This document shows, piece by piece, positions 44,501-53,356 of a stretch of 64,000 nucleotides of DNA. Both the position numbers and the translations under genes were made by a program. Each line of letters begins with the position of its first letter. Position 1 is the first letter of the stretch. Origin of the DNA: Deltaproteobacteria bacterium (GTDB lineage Bacteria > Myxococcota_A > UBA9160 > SZUA-336); NCBI GenBank assembly GCA_029261895.1, contig JAJDAK010000017.1:1-64000 (forward strand), in the 5' to 3' direction. Below the pieces are notes generated by a model that did no database searches, was not told where the DNA came from, and was given only the letters and a program-made list of their open reading frames with translations.

Positions 44501-46177
44501 TTCGATGTATTGGCGCAGATCATCGATGACAAGGAACAGCTCGAGCAGGACTTGGCCAGCCTGGTTCGATCGCAGTTTCTGGTTGAATGGGATCGCCTGC
44601 AGGGCATTGAGTATGCGTTTCGTCATCCACTGATCCACGAGGTGACCTACGAGGGCATCCTCGAGCTGCGGCGGCGCGAAATCCACCTTCACGTGGCCGA
44701 GGCCATTGAACACCGACTGACGGCGAACCTGCCCGGCTACTACGGCATGCTGGCGTTTCATTTCAGCAAAGCCGGGGATGCCGAACGCGCCGAGACCTAC
44801 CTTTTTCGCGCGGGCGATGAAGCTGCACGGGTCGCAGCTTCCAACGAAGCGCTGCACTTTTTCCGCGAGGCGTCGCAGCTCTACTTTGAAATGTACGGTG
44901 ACCGCGCCGATTCCGGCAAACGAGCCGAGCTGGAACGCAAGATCGGCGAAGCGCTCTACAATCGGGGACAGCTGATCGAAGCTGCCGAACACTTCGACCT
45001 TGCGCTCGACGCCCTCGGTGAGTGGGTGCCCCGTAACATAGTGCTGATCGCGCTGCGCTTCGGCTTGAATATTAGCGGGGTTCTTATGCGGCTCTACCTG
45101 TCCTCACAATTGGGTGGCGGCCGCAAAGCCGGCAATCAGGATCGTGAAATCATTTCACTCAACTTCGAACGCGCGGAAGCTCAAACCACAACCTCGCCGA
45201 CACGTTTCCTCTTCGACAGCATGGCGACTCTAGCCAAGCTACAGACGGTCGATCCCAGTTCCGTGCCCGGCGCGGGTGGAATGTACGCCGGAGCCGTTGG
45301 CATATTCGCGTATGGTGGCGCAAGTTTTGGCATCAGCCGTCGCTTCCTAAACCTCGCTGCCCAACTCGTGGATCCAGAGAATCATCACGAGTTCGTGCGT
45401 TTCCGTTTCATGAATTTTCTACACCATGTTTTAGAGGGAGACTGGTCGGAAGACCATGAAATTCCCGATGCCTTGCTCGACAAAAATCTCCAGTCGGGTG
45501 CGATTTGGACCGTCACGAATTACCTGGGTTTGGTCGCTGAGAAATACATCCGCCAAGGTAATTACGAGACCGTTCTCGAGCATCTCGAACGGATCGAGCA
45601 GATCTGGGACTTCTATCAGCACGATCTGGCGAAGACCAATAAATACTATCTGCCCATGTTGCTGCAGTTTGAACAGGAGCAATTCGAAGCAACCATCCGC
45701 GCGGCGCAACAGTATTACGACGAATGTCCCGAGGATCTGCTCCACGTGCTTTCGCTTTCTACTCAAGCCGCTGCACAGACCGAACTCGGCCGACTGGATG
45801 ACGCCGAGGCTTCGCTGGAACGCTGCGAGAAGACCATCCGACGCTGCCGACCGGTTCCACCCTTTCACCTGAGTTCGTACCAACGGGCGCGATTTCAGTT
45901 GGATCTGGCGCATCTCGAGACCGCGACGGAATCCAGCGAACAATCCCGGTGGGCGCGGCGTACACGAGCCAGCGGCCGAGCCGCGCTCCGCGGTGCATCG
46001 TTCGTGGCCTGGCGACGTCCCCCGGTATATCGCTTGATGGCGCGTTATTACGCTGTCATGAGAAAAGAGGCTCGGGCGAAGAACTGGTGGGATAAAGCAC
46101 TTCAAGCCTGTGAGCAGCTTGGAACAGACCCCGAACGCGACCGCATCGAGCGCGATCAAACGCGGACTCTTGCTTGA
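41540..46177 (+). CDS. Double adenylate/guanylate cyclase plus double ATPase and TPR protein
   Basis: A 1545-residue fusion. Class III cyclase domain 1 (about 6-185) has metal Asp14 and Asp58 and the N133-xxx-R137 catalytic pair (VNVAARLKE). ATPase 1 follows (P-loop GDTGSGKS near 234-241, Walker B VIDDLDHAD). Cyclase domain 2 (about 465-640) keeps the metal aspartates 472 and 516 but has A589 and K593 where Asn and Arg are needed, so it is probably a regulatory half. ATPase 2 (P-loop GEAGLGKS near 690-697, Walker B VFDDLHWAD) and a TPR-rich C-terminus complete it. It is a predicted cytoplasmic signalling protein making cAMP or cGMP under ATPase/TPR control. Confidence 0.93.
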   Translation: MKPTRIRATILFSDLVGYTALAEERGPEEAFLVLTGCIAVLDSVARARGGSVDKYFGDALMAVFGYPVPQDQPAWAAVDAALEMRERVREYNAELGLATGLEIHIGINTGNVVSGDLTGPVIREFHVLGDAVNVAARLKERAPLGGIFIGPNTYAETAIQFRFRDQEQLKLKGKQASVNTYEVLGPASTTELEGIIRRARILTHMIGRADALEKLRGAVARLEQGRGGIVRVSGDTGSGKSRLLAEICASPELKRFRTLDLHLGVAKPEEFALLRELARALSSNGDALERNIESLVQPAKQRFFRRGGRRVASRTGLRRAFTALVSRRAHQEPLIIVIDDLDHADPSSLDVLKSVFSVAVESPVLFLLTTRDAKIESTRESEKSPNEHGVEIELGPLSTEDAERLIDALDSDGTLSAEIRATIIERGQGNASRLTMGVFLAPALRSEQTRLEQQAERSSDAERRRATILFADLSGFTSLTEAARLEDAYEIVTGALHVLDETAKRHGGTVDKYLGDCVMVLFGVPHAIEDAPRAAVNSAIEMRRRIAEYSAERGVALEVHSGIHTGLGIAGEISGPVTLEYAVMGEPVAVASKLKDIAHSGEIYVGEETHRFTRNRFEYRAVDPIEVRGASEPVRTYALLSDEEELFRDRVDSDRLLHANLVGRDREFGILSTAIEHLKNGQGSFVSLVGEAGLGKSRLLKEIQEHGETQSVKWLEGRSLSNGQTISFHPFADLLRSWVGIDDEDDDRQARRKLDQSLRLALSADAESAAPFVASLIGVQLSLPEQERIARIPGDAKEKLLRGSLTRLFRSVSQAQPLILVFDDLHWADQSSVELLDSLLRLINESPVLILGVYRPGFKDTSDRIRNTVATQFGDRLIEIELEQLDRESARAMIHDLFRGGDVPHETRNRIEDKAQGNPLYIEEVIRALLETGAIEVVNGCLQANDNIHQVEIPGTVQEVLMARIDRLDLERKKLLQLAAVVGRSFHFDVLAQIIDDKEQLEQDLASLVRSQFLVEWDRLQGIEYAFRHPLIHEVTYEGILELRRREIHLHVAEAIEHRLTANLPGYYGMLAFHFSKAGDAERAETYLFRAGDEAARVAASNEALHFFREASQLYFEMYGDRADSGKRAELERKIGEALYNRGQLIEAAEHFDLALDALGEWVPRNIVLIALRFGLNISGVLMRLYLSSQLGGGRKAGNQDREIISLNFERAEAQTTTSPTRFLFDSMATLAKLQTVDPSSVPGAGGMYAGAVGIFAYGGASFGISRRFLNLAAQLVDPENHHEFVRFRFMNFLHHVLEGDWSEDHEIPDALLDKNLQSGAIWTVTNYLGLVAEKYIRQGNYETVLEHLERIEQIWDFYQHDLAKTNKYYLPMLLQFEQEQFEATIRAAQQYYDECPEDLLHVLSLSTQAAAQTELGRLDDAEASLERCEKTIRRCRPVPPFHLSSYQRARFQLDLAHLETATESSEQSRWARRTRASGRAALRGASFVAWRRPPVYRLMARYYAVMRKEARAKNWWDKALQACEQLGTDPERDRIERDQTRTLA

Positions 46178-46210
46178 CATCTATTCGCGTCAACCTCTAG
46201 AACGGTTGAC

Positions 46211-49200
46211 GTGATATCTTTCGTCGCTCGAGCTGTTCTGTGTTCGCTCGCCCTCTTGATCTCGCTGGAGGCAGAGGCCGGTTGCGACAATATTCCGAGT
46301 CGCACCGAGTGTTTCCAAGGTGGCGTGGGTTGTCTCAATCAACCCTATGCCGCGCCCGGCCAGATCGTTGAACTTCGTGTGCGAACGGAAATCTGCGATG
46401 GAACGTCACTGGGGCTACGCGACACCAGCAGCGGGAATTGCATCGACCCAGACGACGTCCTCACCAGCGTCGTCTTTACCCCACCCGGTGGCGCAGTCAA
46501 CGTCATCGTCCTCGCCACGAGCTGCTCGGGCGCGGCACTCAGCGAGACCCAGTCGTGGGCCACGACATTGGCAGCACAAGGCGGAACCGCTGTCTGCCGC
46601 GACAACGCGGATATCGCGATCAACGAAAAAGATGTGGGCACGGGGATCAGCGAATGCCGACTTAGTTTTGAATTCCCCAATAGCGATGATCTCGTCACTG
46701 CAGCGTCGGATGAGCTCACGCTCGCGGGTCCGGCCAAGATCATCGTGAGTCCAAGTGCCTCACCGCTACCACAGGAACTGGCATCGCAACGCTGCGCCGA
46801 AGCCGTCGGAACCGTGGCCTGCATCGATGAGTTTTTCGATGTGGATGGCTCGTGTCGCACGTCCGCCGATCGACAGAGCCAACGCTTTCCACATTTCACC
46901 GCGCTTCCCATCTTTAATGACTTTGCGGAAATGTGTTCCAGTGACGGCAACCCTCTTTCCCCTTGCGACGACGGCGCCGACCCAGACTTTCGGTTTACGC
47001 TCGATATCGCAGGCAATGTGCTCGCACCCATCAACTGGGAAGGCGTGCTCTTCAAAGGCGCAACGCAGGGCTTTCCACCGCCGCAACTCATCGATGCCAG
47101 CACGACCATCGAGGCGTTTCTAGGAACGGGCGTTCCGATTCGGCTGCCGGCATTCTCCGGTCGCTCGTTTACACCGCTCGGTTTACCACTCGCACCGGTC
47201 TTTGACCCCACGTTCAATCCTGATGATCCGAACTCGGCCAATTGGAACGGATCAACCGACGCGGTCGCCACAGTGCTGCGTTTTGCGCGGCGCAGCCCTG
47301 AATTTTTGGAATGTTTCGATGCCGGTTCACCCGTGGGCACGCCCTGTGTGAGCGCCGACGGTTGCGAGTCGGGCCAGACCTGTGCGACGGCTGTCTGCTA
47401 CCAAAACCGCAACGCCACGAATGAGCCGTGTAGCAATGACGCGGACTGCAGCGCGTTGGGTGGGACATGCGGTCCCGCACTCTTTGATCTTGCATTCCTG
47501 CGGAGTGGGGGTGGCCTCGGACCCGGTGTGATTCCGCGCGGCGCCTACGATGCAGGTACACAGTTCTTCGTGCCGCTCGAAGGTCTCTGTCAGTCCAGTG
47601 AGCTCAACTGCTTCGTACTCGACGAAACCTTGGAAGGCTTGCTGCTTAACGCCGATGGCGACGCCTTAGATCGCGGCGCGTTGTTATTGCAAAAACGCAG
47701 CACCGGTGTGATTCAAAAGATCGGCAACGACTTTGGTGGAGCACCCGCGGACGCGCTGGCCGTTGCGCTGATTCAACAGGGACGTTCCCAAGCACCCGTG
47801 GTTAAGGCAGAGCAGGAATGCGTGGCGTTCGCGATTCCAGAGCCCTGGGAAAACAGCTTCGATATCAACGGCAACGGCGACGTCTTCAATTCAATCCTAC
47901 GCGTGCTCTGTCTCACCGAAAGCGGCGTGGCCGAGCAAACATCATTTGATTTCGCCATCGAAACCGACCCACGCATCATTCAAAGTCCGCGTGGTATCAG
48001 TCAGACCGGAACCTCGGCCGATCCGATCGTTTTTAGCGACGGGCTGGTCTACTTCCTGGTCCCTGAAGCGGCCAATGCCAAACTGCTCGTACAGGATGTT
48101 CCGGACACGAACGCTGGCGGCCAGACCATCAACGAAACCCCCATCGCCTCCGGCGACGGAGACCGCATCGCGTTTCTCCGGCGCGGCGGCGGGCAGACCG
48201 CGGGCGCGTTTTTGATCGATCTCAGTAGCGGCCTCGGCGAACTCGTGAGCGTGGCCGACCGCGGCGACTGCAACGAAACGCCCGTCCCCCTACGCGGTCC
48301 CATTTCCGACTTGGCCTTGGCGGCAGGCGGCGAAGTGGTGGCGTTTTCGCAGACGCAGACATTCGGCTTCGATGGACGGGCGAACGGTCAAGCGTTGGCA
48401 GACGGAACCGACGTGGGAAATGGTATTACGCTTTCGGTCGACGCTCCCGGCACCTTGGGCGCCGCGATCTTTGACACCGATCCAAGCGGTCCGAATCTGG
48501 GCATGGAAGACCCCGACTTACTCGTGGACCTGGGCAACGTGCTCATCTTGCAGAGCACGGACAACCCCGATCAAACTCAGCCTGGGATCTTCGACACGCC
48601 GGACGATTCCCGCGTCGGCGGCTTGGTCGCCTTCGACTTCCCGGTCGGCGCGGAGCTCGACCGCATCGTGCTCGTCGACCTGGAATCAAGTAGCGCCGAA
48701 CTGCGGCTGATCGATGGCAGCGGTCGCGTACGCAGCTACGACGTACCCAAGGGCTGGACCAAGGATGTCGTCGACGACGGCCCGGACGGATTCGACACAC
48801 TCGATCTAACCTCGCTCAGTGATCAATCCGGCGAGGGCGGCAAGACCGCAACGGCCAGCGAAGACGCGGGCTTCGATGCAACCGACGTAGTACGCTTGGA
48901 GATCGTCCTCCACGGCTCCGGGGCGCTGTCGACCTTCTCACTGTTCTCGGACATGGGTCTACGCCGCGAGATCTTTGCCCATGACACCGAAAACTGTCGC
49001 ACTGAATTGATCTCCGTGAATAGCTCCGGAATTCCGGCCGACGCTTCGAGCGAGGAAGCTTCGCTTTCGGCCGACGGCCTGCTGGTGGCGTTCGCATCAC
49101 TGGCCAGCAACCTAGACCCCACCGATACAAACGGAACCTGGGATGTCTTCCTACGCGACCGCAGCAATGCTACGACGCTGCTGATGAGCCGCGATGAGGA

Positions 49201-51478
49201 CGATCAGCCGCTGCCTGGCGAATCACGCAAGCCAAGCTTGTCCGCCGATGGACTCAGCCTAGCGTTCCAACACACTGCGCCAGCGGGTGTACCGGAAGTC
49301 TTCATACGCGACCTTGTAACCGGATTGGTCACGCGAATTGGCGAGGGTGAGGAACCTCTACTCTCGACCGATGGCAGAATCCTGGCCTTCCTGCGTGATG
49401 GTCAGGTCTACGCGTATGACCGAGACTTTAATACTTTGGCGTTGTTGAGCGTCAACCCAGATGGAACTCCTGGTGCGTTTCCGGCCAGCCGCTTAAGCAT
49501 TGGCAACGGCCGCGTAATTGGCTTTGAAACCCAGTCTGCTTTAGTACCGGAAGACACCGACACCGATGTCGACAGCTACGTCGTCGACCGTGTCACGCGA
49601 CTGATCAAGCAGGCCGCACCGGAAGAACCCAGCAGTGGCGCGCCCACACTGGACGAGTCGGGCAACCTCATCGGCTTCGAGGTCACCGACGCCGGGGGCG
49701 GCAAGATCTTGGTGACGCGTGCACCCGACCCAAACGATTTGGCGGCAGACTTCTCGGGTGACGGTACATTGGATGACGTTGTACTCATGGTTCTCGACAC
49801 GAATATTGAACCGGCCGTTCTCGATATCGTGGCCCAAGTCGATCAGGTGGCCGTCAGCGGTTTGGCTTCTGCCTTCACTTCCGGCCCCAATCGGCACGCC
49901 TTCGCGCGCTACTTCCCCTGCGGCAACATCTTTTGTCCCGCGACGGTCCATGACCTCGGTATCAACAGCCCGGGTGGCATCGTCATTTCGGATCAGCTCG
50001 TCTGCGCGATTGCGGCGGACTCGACGTTGCACTGTGGCGAACTCGGCGCAAGCGGCGCGTTGCAAAAGGTGCTGGACGGCGGGAACCCTGTGGCTGTGGA
50101 TCAACTGGCGGTTGTCGACGACATGGTCGTGCTCACGCTGCCGCCCGACATCAACGGCGTGCGCTTCCTACGCATCGGCTTTCTCAATCCCATCACGGGC
50201 GCGATCGACCTATTGCCTTTTGCTGAGGCAGCACGACTCTTTGTTGCTGGCGAGAACTTGGTTGCATTCGATCAATGTGAAACGGACGTAGCCGCTGACC
50301 TCGACCTGGACGGCGACCAGAACGAATGCGTGTTGAAGTTCTTCGATCGGCGCAGCGGCTTGATCGAAAACACCTTCCAGGCTGTGATCCCGTGCGATTC
50401 CGAAGCTTGCGATGCGCGCTTCCCCTGGCGCGTCTTCCCCGACAGCGTGCGCTACATCACTCACGAGTGTGATTTATCCACGTGTCCGGACTGCGACGAA
50501 GATGGGATTTGCCCCGGCGGCAACGCCGTCACCGCGCTTTGCGATCTAAACAACGACGGCGATTGCAGCGATCAGATCGTTCAACAGACATCGTCCATTT
50601 TGACTTCGAATCTGCTCGCCAGCGTCACACCGCAGACCGGCTTGGGCGGTGGCGAGTTGGGCGATGGATCCCTTTCTTTTGGTTCGGTCTTCGAGACCAG
50701 CGCGGGCGAATGCGAGAATCAACCAGAGATCGCCTGCAATGAGGCCGCGGATTGTCCCGGCAGCCAAGCCTGCATCGGCTTTGCGCCACTGCTCTTAGGC
50801 TTACCCGATACCGATGGAGATGGCTTCTTCGACTCGGACGATAACTGCGAGTTTCAGCCAAATAGAGATCAAGCCGACTCCGATGGCGATGGTACCGGCG
50901 ACCTCTGTGATCGCTTCACCTGCGGCGACGGCGTGTTGCAGGAAGACGAGAGCTGCGATGCCGGCAGCGCCAACGGCAGCGAAGCCAGCGACTGCAGCGA
51001 TGGCTGCACGCCCGCGGTTGTGGCCTCGCATCGACTATCGCGCAAACGTGAGGCCGTTCGTATCAGCCGACGCCGCAAACACGCGGCGATCGAGATTCTA
51101 GGGTCAGAACTACTGAACCTGACGCTCGTGCCCAAAGCAGGCTTAATCCCTGAACTGCGAGCGATCGACACCGACTCGATTCGCATCCACGCCGTAGCAC
51201 CGGGCGCGAGCTGCCCCAGCAGCGGCGGCTCGACCCTTCTTCACGATCTTAACCGCGAGCGTAAATACAAGCGGCACCTACGCCGCATGAAGGGCTTTGA
51301 CAAGAGCATTCGGAAGCTACGCATCCACTTCACCGTCGCGGACGCGGGCATCGCACGAACCACAGCTCTCGGTCACGACGTGGTGGAACTCTGCGTAACG
51401 GGTCGCCTCTCGGGCATCGCAGGCGAAACCGGGATCGAACGCTTTGAGTCGCGCCTCCCCGTGGAGATTCGCCGCTGA
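46211..51478 (+). CDS. Giant secreted protein with propeller repeats, type-3 calcium repeats and Cys-rich tail
   Basis: A 1755-residue protein starting at GTG 46211, with a signal peptide ending near AEA. The middle has many WD40-like/TolB-type strands (SLSADGLLVAFAS, SLSADGLSLAFQH, LLSTDGRILAFLRDG). It contains the type-3 calcium repeat region DTDGDGFFDSDDNC and DSDGDGTGDLCD (about 1535-1560), then a Cys-rich repeat of the DUF4215/myxobacterial type (CGDGVLQEDESCDAG). Several Cys pairs in the first third suggest disulfides. No enzyme motif was found. It starts 34 bases after the cyclase gene and may be cotranscribed. Confidence 0.85.
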   Translation: MISFVARAVLCSLALLISLEAEAGCDNIPSRTECFQGGVGCLNQPYAAPGQIVELRVRTEICDGTSLGLRDTSSGNCIDPDDVLTSVVFTPPGGAVNVIVLATSCSGAALSETQSWATTLAAQGGTAVCRDNADIAINEKDVGTGISECRLSFEFPNSDDLVTAASDELTLAGPAKIIVSPSASPLPQELASQRCAEAVGTVACIDEFFDVDGSCRTSADRQSQRFPHFTALPIFNDFAEMCSSDGNPLSPCDDGADPDFRFTLDIAGNVLAPINWEGVLFKGATQGFPPPQLIDASTTIEAFLGTGVPIRLPAFSGRSFTPLGLPLAPVFDPTFNPDDPNSANWNGSTDAVATVLRFARRSPEFLECFDAGSPVGTPCVSADGCESGQTCATAVCYQNRNATNEPCSNDADCSALGGTCGPALFDLAFLRSGGGLGPGVIPRGAYDAGTQFFVPLEGLCQSSELNCFVLDETLEGLLLNADGDALDRGALLLQKRSTGVIQKIGNDFGGAPADALAVALIQQGRSQAPVVKAEQECVAFAIPEPWENSFDINGNGDVFNSILRVLCLTESGVAEQTSFDFAIETDPRIIQSPRGISQTGTSADPIVFSDGLVYFLVPEAANAKLLVQDVPDTNAGGQTINETPIASGDGDRIAFLRRGGGQTAGAFLIDLSSGLGELVSVADRGDCNETPVPLRGPISDLALAAGGEVVAFSQTQTFGFDGRANGQALADGTDVGNGITLSVDAPGTLGAAIFDTDPSGPNLGMEDPDLLVDLGNVLILQSTDNPDQTQPGIFDTPDDSRVGGLVAFDFPVGAELDRIVLVDLESSSAELRLIDGSGRVRSYDVPKGWTKDVVDDGPDGFDTLDLTSLSDQSGEGGKTATASEDAGFDATDVVRLEIVLHGSGALSTFSLFSDMGLRREIFAHDTENCRTELISVNSSGIPADASSEEASLSADGLLVAFASLASNLDPTDTNGTWDVFLRDRSNATTLLMSRDEDDQPLPGESRKPSLSADGLSLAFQHTAPAGVPEVFIRDLVTGLVTRIGEGEEPLLSTDGRILAFLRDGQVYAYDRDFNTLALLSVNPDGTPGAFPASRLSIGNGRVIGFETQSALVPEDTDTDVDSYVVDRVTRLIKQAAPEEPSSGAPTLDESGNLIGFEVTDAGGGKILVTRAPDPNDLAADFSGDGTLDDVVLMVLDTNIEPAVLDIVAQVDQVAVSGLASAFTSGPNRHAFARYFPCGNIFCPATVHDLGINSPGGIVISDQLVCAIAADSTLHCGELGASGALQKVLDGGNPVAVDQLAVVDDMVVLTLPPDINGVRFLRIGFLNPITGAIDLLPFAEAARLFVAGENLVAFDQCETDVAADLDLDGDQNECVLKFFDRRSGLIENTFQAVIPCDSEACDARFPWRVFPDSVRYITHECDLSTCPDCDEDGICPGGNAVTALCDLNNDGDCSDQIVQQTSSILTSNLLASVTPQTGLGGGELGDGSLSFGSVFETSAGECENQPEIACNEAADCPGSQACIGFAPLLLGLPDTDGDGFFDSDDNCEFQPNRDQADSDGDGTGDLCDRFTCGDGVLQEDESCDAGSANGSEASDCSDGCTPAVVASHRLSRKREAVRISRRRKHAAIEILGSELLNLTLVPKAGLIPELRAIDTDSIRIHAVAPGASCPSSGGSTLLHDLNRERKYKRHLRRMKGFDKSIRKLRIHFTVADAGIARTTALGHDVVELCVTGRLSGIAGETGIERFESRLPVEIRR

Positions 51479-51510
51479 TCCATGCGCTAATTCGACTCGC
51501 TTTCGTCTGC

Positions 51511-53043
51511 GTGTCGGCCGTGCTCTTTGGACTCGCGTTCCCACCCCATAGCTTTCACTATCTGGTCTGGATCTGTTTGGTTCCGTTGTTCGTCGCGCTG
51601 CGCCAGGCCCGATGGAGAACCCTACTGCTCGCCGCTTGGCTCTGGCCGACGTTGGCCGCGTACGTGATCGGCGATTGGTTGCCACCGGCCATTGCAACCT
51701 ACTTCGAGCAACCGAGCTGGGTCGGCTTTGCGTTCTTCTTTTTCGTAACCACGACCATGGCTTTTCCCTACTACGGATTCGCGTTCTGGGCCTACGGTGC
51801 CGCCGAAAAACGATTCCGTGGGGCTCTGCCATGGATTGCCGCCTGTGCTTGGGTGGCCTGCGAGTTGGGTCGGGGTCGCTTGTTCACGGGAACACCTTTT
51901 TTCATTGGAAATCCCTGGGGACTCATCGGTTATACGCTGGTCGACGTCGTTCCTCTGCTACAGATCGCAAGTCTCGGCGGCATCTATGCGGTCAGTTTTT
52001 GCATCGTAGCCGCGAACGCGACTATCGCCGAATGCCTGCGTCGCAAGCGCTCGCTGCTTGCGCTGGCCCTTGGCGCGGTACCCGTCGCCGCCAGCTTTGG
52101 ATTTGGATATTACGAATTAGCGCACGCGGACCCATCGACAGACTCGGCAACCTCGCTGATTGTGGTGCAAGCGAACCTGGGTGCGGAATCTGGCTGGCGC
52201 CGTGAAAACTACGGGGAGAACCTAGAAGCGTACTTGAAACAGACCCATCTGGCTTTGGAAAATGCGAACGCTTCACTCGTCATCTGGCCCGAATCCGCCA
52301 TGACGTTCTTCCCCGCCGACGAGCCACAGTATCTCCAAGCCATCGCCAGTGTGCTGAAAACTCGCGAGACTGAACTCCTGGCAGGAGCGCCCTACGAATT
52401 GCGCGGAGATTTCTTCAACAGCATGTACCTTTTGTCTTCCGCAGCTGAGATCAAAGCGCGCTACGACAAGGAATACCTGGTCCCCTTTGCCGAATACATC
52501 CCGTTTGCCGAATTCGATCTGATCCGACGGCGCTTTGACCGTGTTCGTGTGTTTTCTTCGGGTGACCCGAGCGACCCGTTACCCACGATGATCGGTCGCG
52601 CGGGAATCGTCACGTGCAATGAGTCGATGCTTCCCGAGGTCGTGGCCGACCGGGTCACGCGCGGTGCCGAATTCTTGATTAATCCATCCAATGACACCTG
52701 GATTCCGCATAAGAAGTTCGCTGAACAACAATTCGACATCGCTACGATCCGTGCAGTGGAACAGCGTCGTTACCTGGTGCGGGCGTCCACCACCGGCCCT
52801 TCCGCGATCGTCGACCCTTGGGGCCGCGTCCTGAAACGAACGCAGACGTTTACCCAAGAAGTCCTCCGGGGTGAAGTTCGAGCGCTCAACACCACAACGT
52901 TCTACAACCGGTACGGCGACGCTTTTGCGATCGGTTGTTTCCTCTGTACACTCGCGGCTCTGCTGATGCCGGTCAGGCGTGATGCTTCCCCGTTACCAGA
53001 AATGCGAGTCCCGCCACCAAGCATCCAATCCCGCTCGCTGTGA
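51511..53043 (+). CDS. lnt: Apolipoprotein N-acyltransferase
   Basis: A 510-residue protein with about six N-terminal membrane helices and a nitrilase-type domain. The catalytic Glu-Lys-Cys triad is visible: WPESAM, YDKEYLVPFAEY and VTCNESM. It N-acylates the lipid-modified cysteine of lipoproteins in the inner membrane. The first usual start is GTG 51511, but the frame is open back to the preceding stop region and the first helix (ALIRLAFVCVS) begins upstream of it, so a non-standard start (ATT or CTG) is possible. The 3' end overlaps the convergent gene by 71 bases. Confidence 0.93.
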   Translation: MSAVLFGLAFPPHSFHYLVWICLVPLFVALRQARWRTLLLAAWLWPTLAAYVIGDWLPPAIATYFEQPSWVGFAFFFFVTTTMAFPYYGFAFWAYGAAEKRFRGALPWIAACAWVACELGRGRLFTGTPFFIGNPWGLIGYTLVDVVPLLQIASLGGIYAVSFCIVAANATIAECLRRKRSLLALALGAVPVAASFGFGYYELAHADPSTDSATSLIVVQANLGAESGWRRENYGENLEAYLKQTHLALENANASLVIWPESAMTFFPADEPQYLQAIASVLKTRETELLAGAPYELRGDFFNSMYLLSSAAEIKARYDKEYLVPFAEYIPFAEFDLIRRRFDRVRVFSSGDPSDPLPTMIGRAGIVTCNESMLPEVVADRVTRGAEFLINPSNDTWIPHKKFAEQQFDIATIRAVEQRRYLVRASTTGPSAIVDPWGRVLKRTQTFTQEVLRGEVRALNTTTFYNRYGDAFAIGCFLCTLAALLMPVRRDASPLPEMRVPPPSIQSRSL

Positions 53044-53356
53044 GTAAATTTTGAGCCATGCAGCCCGGACCACACTCGGGAACCGCCAGCGAAAAGAACG
53101 TGACCGGTAACATCGTCAAGCATCCCCAAAGCGGTCCACGCAGGTACCAGCGCCGCGGCCACACACTCACACCAACGACGAATCCGATCATCATTCGCGC
53201 GGAGTAGAACGCCCAAACTGCAATCGATCCATGTATGTAGTAGAGATTGAACTTCTCCGGAATCGGACCGTGTAAGAGCACGGGTATCCAACCCAGCGCA
53301 ACCCCAAGCATGACACAGACCAAAACGTACGGCGCTTTCACGGGTACGAACTTCAT
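52973..53356 (-). CDS. Small multi-helix membrane protein
   Basis: A 127-residue protein with four hydrophobic helices (PYVLVCVMLGVALGW, SIAVWAFYSARMMIGFVVGV, LWGCLTMLPVTFFSLAV, GIGCLVAGLAFLVT) and a short Cys motif (ECGPGC). It starts in an ATGA overlap with the stop of the cyclopropane-synthase-like gene, so translation is coupled. Function unknown; membrane lipid-related role is only a guess from that coupling. Confidence 0.78.
   Translation of the reverse strand: MKFVPVKAPYVLVCVMLGVALGWIPVLLHGPIPEKFNLYYIHGSIAVWAFYSARMMIGFVVGVSVWPRRWYLRGPLWGCLTMLPVTFFSLAVPECGPGCMAQNLLTASGIGCLVAGLAFLVTGKHHA

Noticed and set aside
44090..44992. 300-codon open frame on the minus strand inside the cyclase/ATPase gene
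   Set aside because: Antisense to the second ATPase module with P-loop and Walker B visible in the forward frame; shadow frame.
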